DNA from: Cordia subcordata
Lineage: Eukaryota; Streptophyta; Magnoliopsida; Boraginales; Cordiaceae
Assembly: GCA_028554755.1 (NCBI GenBank)
Contig: JAPTOF010000007.1
Location: 15,609,001-15,673,000, forward strand
Direction of reading: 5' to 3'
DNA length: 64,000 bases
The position numbers and the translations under genes were made by a program. Below, piece after piece: positions 59,709-64,000 of the stretch; position 1 is the first letter of the stretch, and each line of letters opens with the position of its first letter. Below the pieces are notes generated by a model that searched no databases, had not been told where the DNA came from, and saw nothing but the letters and a program-made list of their open reading frames with translations.

Positions 59709-60432
59709 TCTATTTTTTTTTTTTAACGTTCTTTTGGCCTCTATTTTTAGTGAGTTATTGTGAACCGACTTTTTTTGGTCCAAATGGACATTAAGGCTTA
59801 AGATAAGAAGGATAAAATATTTTAGAAGTTATCAAATTATTTATTAATTTTGTTTTGCCATTTAATTATTTTTAATATTAAAAGAGTCATTAGTTGTTTA
59901 ATATGATTTCATTCAACTCAGTCCTAGACAAGGTTCTTTTTTTTCCTCCCTTCGTTGGCTAACGAAATGACTTGAATAAAACTATCCCAAAAAAATTATG
60001 AATCCTCTTGAAACAAAGTTAATGTGAGTATTAAAATAAAACTGACCGAATAGTATAGTAATTCCTAAAAATAATTTATCCTTTTCATGAAACTCTAACC
60101 AAACTTTTTTCTATCAATGACCAATGATTCCAGGAAATGATCAAAACAAAAGCACCTCAAAGCCTCTTCATATAAGCTCAACAAGCAGTCGACCTCCTCC
60201 TGCACCAAGCCAAGAACACTCAATATTGAGCAGTTAATAAAAATTAACATTTTAATTTTAAAAAAAAAATTATTACCGTAAATTGTTGCAGATAAATCAG
60301 TTATCAAGAATTATTATATTAGGTTTAGTGCAAACTTTAGAATTTCCCTTTTGTGCTGCCGGATACAAGAATTCTGTTGTATACTTAGAATTATTCACTT
60401 TTTATGCCACTAGATGTCACAAGGATGAAATA

Positions 60433-61660
60433 TAGGGTAAAATGCATTTTACTCTCTATTTTTTGTCAAAGTTATATAAATTTTTTTGTGGTCTCAAAAT
60501 TTGTTAATATCCTTTATATTATAAAGAATGTTGCTAAGACCCCTATGTTAAAAGTAATTTTGCATAATCACCTCAAAGATTTTGTTTAACGTTGGTTATA
60601 ACCCAAGGGAAAAAAAGACATCTAGGTCTCTTATTTTTAACTATTAGACCAAATAAGTCCCTCAGTTTTTTTTCCCCCCCACTCTTCACAGGTCCCTCTA
60701 TGTTAAAATATGTCATTTTTGCCCTTAATGAGGCAAATGACATGTAAAAAATTCTAATATCTCTTAATTCTTTTATGTTTATGTTATTCATTCACCACTT
60801 GGATTTTGCAAATAATAATAATAATTATTATTGTTTTTGTTTTTATTTATTTTTAAAATAATTCACCTCGCACTTTGTAAGCTGTTTAATTAATTGGCAA
60901 AAAATATTTAAGTCCATATTAAGAGTAATAGATCAAAACAGGAAGCATATATTACAATTTTTCTACACAAATACATGACATTCTCATTATTAAATGAATA
61001 AGAATAAAACAATATTCAGAATTTAATTATATAGGGACAAGTCTTTTCTCATAATACATATCAAAGAGTGATTTCTTCTCAAACACATAATCAACTATGT
61101 CATTCATACAATACATTTGTAGCTAATTGAGAATAATCATCATTGACCGAGGGACTCAACAAATTAAAAAAAGTTTCAAGAAATAAAAGCATCACAAATC
61201 ATTGTGTTATTTCAGTTTAATGACCCTGTATATTCATGATTCTATTTTTTCCAAAAGAAATAAAAAGAAAAATGTAGTTTTAATTAAATGGCTCACAAAA
61301 TGCTAGTGAATAATATAAAAATAAATTAAAAATAAAAATATATTAGAGTTTTTTGTGAATCCAAGTGGTGAATCAATAATGCAAAAAAAAAAAAAAAGAA
61401 GGATATTAGAATTTTTCCATGTCATTTGCCTTATTAAGGCCAAAAATGACATTTTTTGAATATAGAGGGACCTGGGAAAAGAAAAAGAAAAAGGAAAAGA
61501 AAAATTGAAGGACCTATTTAGTCTAATGGCTAAAAAAAGAGACCTAAATGTCTTTTTCCCTAACACAGGGCAAAGATTATAATGAGTTTTGAAATAGAGG
61601 GGTGCATGTTTATACAACTTTTGACATAACAACAGGAATAAAAAGCAATCTACCCTTAAA
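60433..61660. mobile_element. Long-TIR element in the CPT intron
   Basis: About 1.2 kb with inverted arms of over 200 bases. Left: AGGGTAAAATGCATTTTACT...GACATCTAGGTCTCTTATTTTTAAC...GAGGCAAATGACATG. Right, reversed: AGGGTAGATTGCTTTTTATT...GACATTTAGGTCTCTTTTTTTAGCC...AAGGCAAATGACATG. Each arm carries its own divergence and homopolymers. No open frame in the loop. Mutator-like long-TIR non-autonomous elements look like this. Confidence 0.65.
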
Positions 61661-61698
61661 AAAAATCATGAAATTTGGAACTTGTTACATAGGATTAT

Positions 61699-62500
61699 GG
61701 CCCTGTTCAGGCACATCTAAAAACAGCTCTCTAAGTAGCTATTTCTTCATGTTATTGATAGTGTTTTAAGTAGATTTTTAGATAGATTTTAATGTTTCAA
61801 GCAATATTTTTAAATTTCAAAAATTTTAACGTTTCAAAATAACTTTCGGTTCTCCTTTTCTTTTTTTTTTGGCAATCCTATGCTTTCTCAATCTCTCTCT
61901 TTATATCATTCTAATATCTGCACATTTTTACATTTTCTTTTCCAAATATAAATTTAAAAGAAAAAATAACTTGAAATTCAATCAACATCAAAATATATTA
62001 AAAAGTGTAAGTTTTAATCTACTTATTATTTTTCTTCGAAAAATAAAACTTGAAGTTAAAAAAATATGTTATCATAATAATAACACTAACAACAAATTAC
62101 CAATATCATTTTACATCATTTTGCATTTATTAGTTAATTCAGCAATTAATTTTATCGAATATATATGTTTTGTTCAATAATTTACTTAAATAGTTAGTTG
62201 CTAACAATTAAAATATGACAATCACCAATAACCCAAATAATTGAATGCTACCCTGACAACGCGGGATCGAGTCCGTGTGGCGGCAGTACTCCGCTGAAAT
62301 ATTGCGGGGGCTGTTGCTGGATTTCCACGCCCGTTGGTCCTCTCCCTGGTCGGGCTGCAACTCACGCACATCCCTCGATTTACCTCCCGCCTGGTTAAGG
62401 GGCCTCTGGCCAGGTGGGAAAGAGGTTCTCCTTTGGTTAACCCTTTTAAAAAAAAAAAAAAAAACTATCAGTATAACAACTAGTTGGTCCTATACACTGA
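61699..62500. mobile_element. DNA transposon remnant, family B copy 4, split by a SINE
   Basis: Starts GGCCCTGTTCAGGCA and follows 37532-38329 in order (TTTTTGGCAATCC, CTCTTTATATC, ATATAAATTTAAAAG, ATCAAAATATATTAA, TTATTATTTTTCTT, TTACATCATTTTGCATT). At 62250 a SINE interrupts it, and CTATCAGTATAACAACTAGTT after the SINE corresponds to the right end of the family. Confidence 0.55.
62250..62464 (+). mobile_element. tRNA-derived SINE, copy 2, 5'-truncated
   Basis: About 200 bases from CCCTGACAACGCGGGATCGAG to GGTTAACCCTTTT, then an A-tail of about 17. It is the reverse-oriented twin of 38490-38744, with only a handful of differences. It keeps the B-box-like GGGATCGAGTCC but lacks the A-box half. 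Target duplication not found. It lies in the large CPT intron. Confidence 0.8.
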
Positions 62501-63481
62501 CAAAGCTATATGGGCACAAAAGGGGTCATTTGACACCCCCCCCCCTTTTGGTATGGATAAATGGGTATCATTAATTGTAATTTCGTATATTTGTTAGATT
62601 GATTTATTTATATGGCCCACTTTAAACTTCATAATAACCTTCTTAAATTTCAAAATGACCACATTAAAATTCACATTTCACGTTTTAATAAGGATAAATG
62701 GAAAAAAAATATAGTTTTTAATTAATAAAATAAAATATGTTCTTATAATGTTCACTTTACAATGTTAGACTTGTAAAATGAATAAAATAACTTACGAACG
62801 TAATTTTACAAACAATAAAATGTATAAATAATTAAATACTAGTTAATAAACCAACCATCTCTACTCCTTTAATTAGACTCTTCTACTTAACTTTATAAAA
62901 TTCTTTTTGTCGCTCTCTCTCTAGCTAAGCGATTTACGCTCTCAAGACTAAGAAAAACACTCTTCTTTACTGTAAGTAGATAGAGATATATTTCTTGATA
63001 CATTATGATATTTAATTTAATTTTCTTTGCTCTCCTTAATAAAATTCTAGCTCTATCACCGGACCTATCACCGACCTATAACATTCAAAATCACTTTTTT
63101 TAAAAAAAAAAATCTGCTTACTTTTGGGCGGTTCCAATTTTCAGTTGAGAAAGCAAAAACTGTGAGAACTCTGACACCATAGTTTGAACGCAGACAAGCG
63201 AGTTCTTTCCCTGCCTTAAATCCAGCTCTGTGACCCTCTTCCAGCGGCAAGCCTTTCTCCTTGGCCCATCTTCTATGGCCATCCATTATGACTGCGACAT
63301 GTTTTGGCATCAGCTCTGGTTTCAGGCCTTCAGGTAACAACACCAATCTTTTTTGCCCTTCCGCTCCATCCACAGTAACTCCATTTGAAGCCACCTTGTA
63401 AAATTTGGCAAAAGCATTTAAGCTAAGCTTTGAATCATTTAGCTTGTTTTTAGATATATAATAACGAGATAACATGTTCAT

Positions 63482-64000
63482 TGAAGGAAGTAGGAAGTGA
63501 AAGGAGCAGAATTTTATGAATTTTAAAACTTCCTTTGCCTTCTACTACTTGCCGGTGGCTTTGGCTGTGAAGTTCAAATTTATAGATGTTGTAGAATTTC
63601 GAGTTTAACTCCACCAGCCTCCTTTTTTTTTTTTTTTTTTTTCGGTGCATTCATATTCAACCTCCGTGCATTTAGGCCGGTTGCTGTACTCTGAGTTTAT
63701 TGTAACAGCTTCCCTATCTTTTTTAAAAGAATTTTTTATCTCAGTTTTATTCCAACAAATTTATTCCTCTTTTGCTTCCTACATGATTTCACTTCCAGTT
63801 CTATTTCTCTTTGTCATAGATGGAGTAATAACGATATCCTTAGTTGAGCTCTTGTATTTTTGACTTGTATATTTTTTGTGATTAATCTAATACACGGGCT
63901 TACTTAGCCAAAAAAAAAAAATTGATAAAAGAAGCTCATTTCTTTTTTTACCATAAATGCCCTTGCATAAATTTGTCACATGCTCAACAAATGCATTTTT
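63482..64000. promoter_or_regulatory. CPT upstream region and window end
   Basis: Upstream of the CPT start codon. It includes a T-run of about 24 (63627-63651), i.e. an A-run on the coding strand. No TATA box can be picked with confidence and no further gene is seen to the window end. Confidence 0.35.

Larger units (their letters stand above)
58479..63481 (-). pseudogene. cis-prenyltransferase gene, exons out of phase
   Basis: Exon 1 63481-63122 (120 codons) has an N-terminal leader and HVAVIMDGHRRWAK (D67 kept; the usual N of MDGN is H69), then GVRVLTVFAFSTENWNRPK. Exon 2 60199-60156 gives EEVDCLLSLYEEAL. Exon 3, about 58963-58479, gives [54 protein letters not shown] and LFPDFG. These are the five conserved regions of dehydrodolichyl diphosphate synthase-type enzymes, which extend farnesyl diphosphate to long polyprenyl diphosphates. 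Total length suits the family (about 295). But exon 2 ends in phase 2, while the only nearby acceptor (TATAG, 58965-58964) needs phase 1; the sum is 3n+1. Either one exon edge is different, or the gene is broken. The intron is swollen by transposons. Confidence 0.7.

Noticed and set aside
1..64000. tRNA, rRNA or CRISPR arrays
   Set aside because: No cloverleaf with intact A/B boxes and acceptor stem, no long rRNA match and no regularly spaced identical repeats with unique spacers were seen. The TG microsatellite and TGGGCTATT repeat are not arrays of that kind.

Overview
This window is nuclear DNA of a flowering plant, almost certainly a eudicot. It is AT-rich, its genes carry GT-AG introns, and every confident gene is plant-specific: an LRR-XII-type receptor kinase, a DYW-class PPR editing protein, the plant syntaxin SYP61 and a plant-style cis-prenyltransferase. 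The rest is dense in plant transposons (copia LTR elements, LINEs, a SINE, CACTA and Tourist-like MITEs, long-TIR elements). I cannot name the species. No bacterial, organellar, CRISPR or phage-type system is present.

Layout. 1-6.2 kb: intergenic, with MITEs, a probable solo copia LTR and an odd cluster of paired 17-bp palindromes (3765-4189). 6.8-11.0 kb (minus): an intact LRR receptor-like kinase (RLK1) whose kinase carries EFG in place of DFG. 11.7-14.5 kb: an old tandem duplication split by two transposons. 15.5-16.5 kb: the 3' end of a copia element. 17.7-22.9 kb (minus): a full-length copia with near-identical 545-bp LTRs and 5-bp target duplications but a dead polyprotein. 25.6-35.6 kb (minus): RLK2, a tandem paralogue of RLK1, now a pseudogene with frameshifts and a 5.0-kb copia (30515-35516) inside its first exon. 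37.5-39.1 kb: a Tourist/hAT-like element next to a LINE 3' fragment that carries a SINE with 16-bp target duplications.

40.5-42.7 kb (plus): an intronless DYW PPR gene matching OTP81. 43.8-47.9 kb (minus, probably with a 5' UTR exon near 50.0 kb): SYP61, seven coding exons, 247 residues, all junctions in phase; a G-rich site-II-like repeat lies just beyond its presumed transcription start. 52.3-58.2 kb: a near-full LINE bounded by 17-bp target duplications, whose first ~0.3 kb is inverted as expected from twin priming, with a 0.7-kb element nested in ORF1. 58.5-63.5 kb (minus): a cis-prenyltransferase gene whose exons do not join in phase and whose large intron holds a long-TIR element, a hAT-like copy and a second SINE copy.

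The genes do not form a pathway: immune-type receptor (RLK1), organelle RNA editing (PPR), trans-Golgi traffic (SYP61) and polyprenol synthesis (CPT) are ordinary plant neighbours separated by transposons. The strongest stories are structural: the LINE with a 5' inversion, the two dead copias whose stop codons are mostly C-to-T type, the receptor pair (one probable pseudokinase, one transposon-broken pseudogene), a SINE family and the palindrome doublets.
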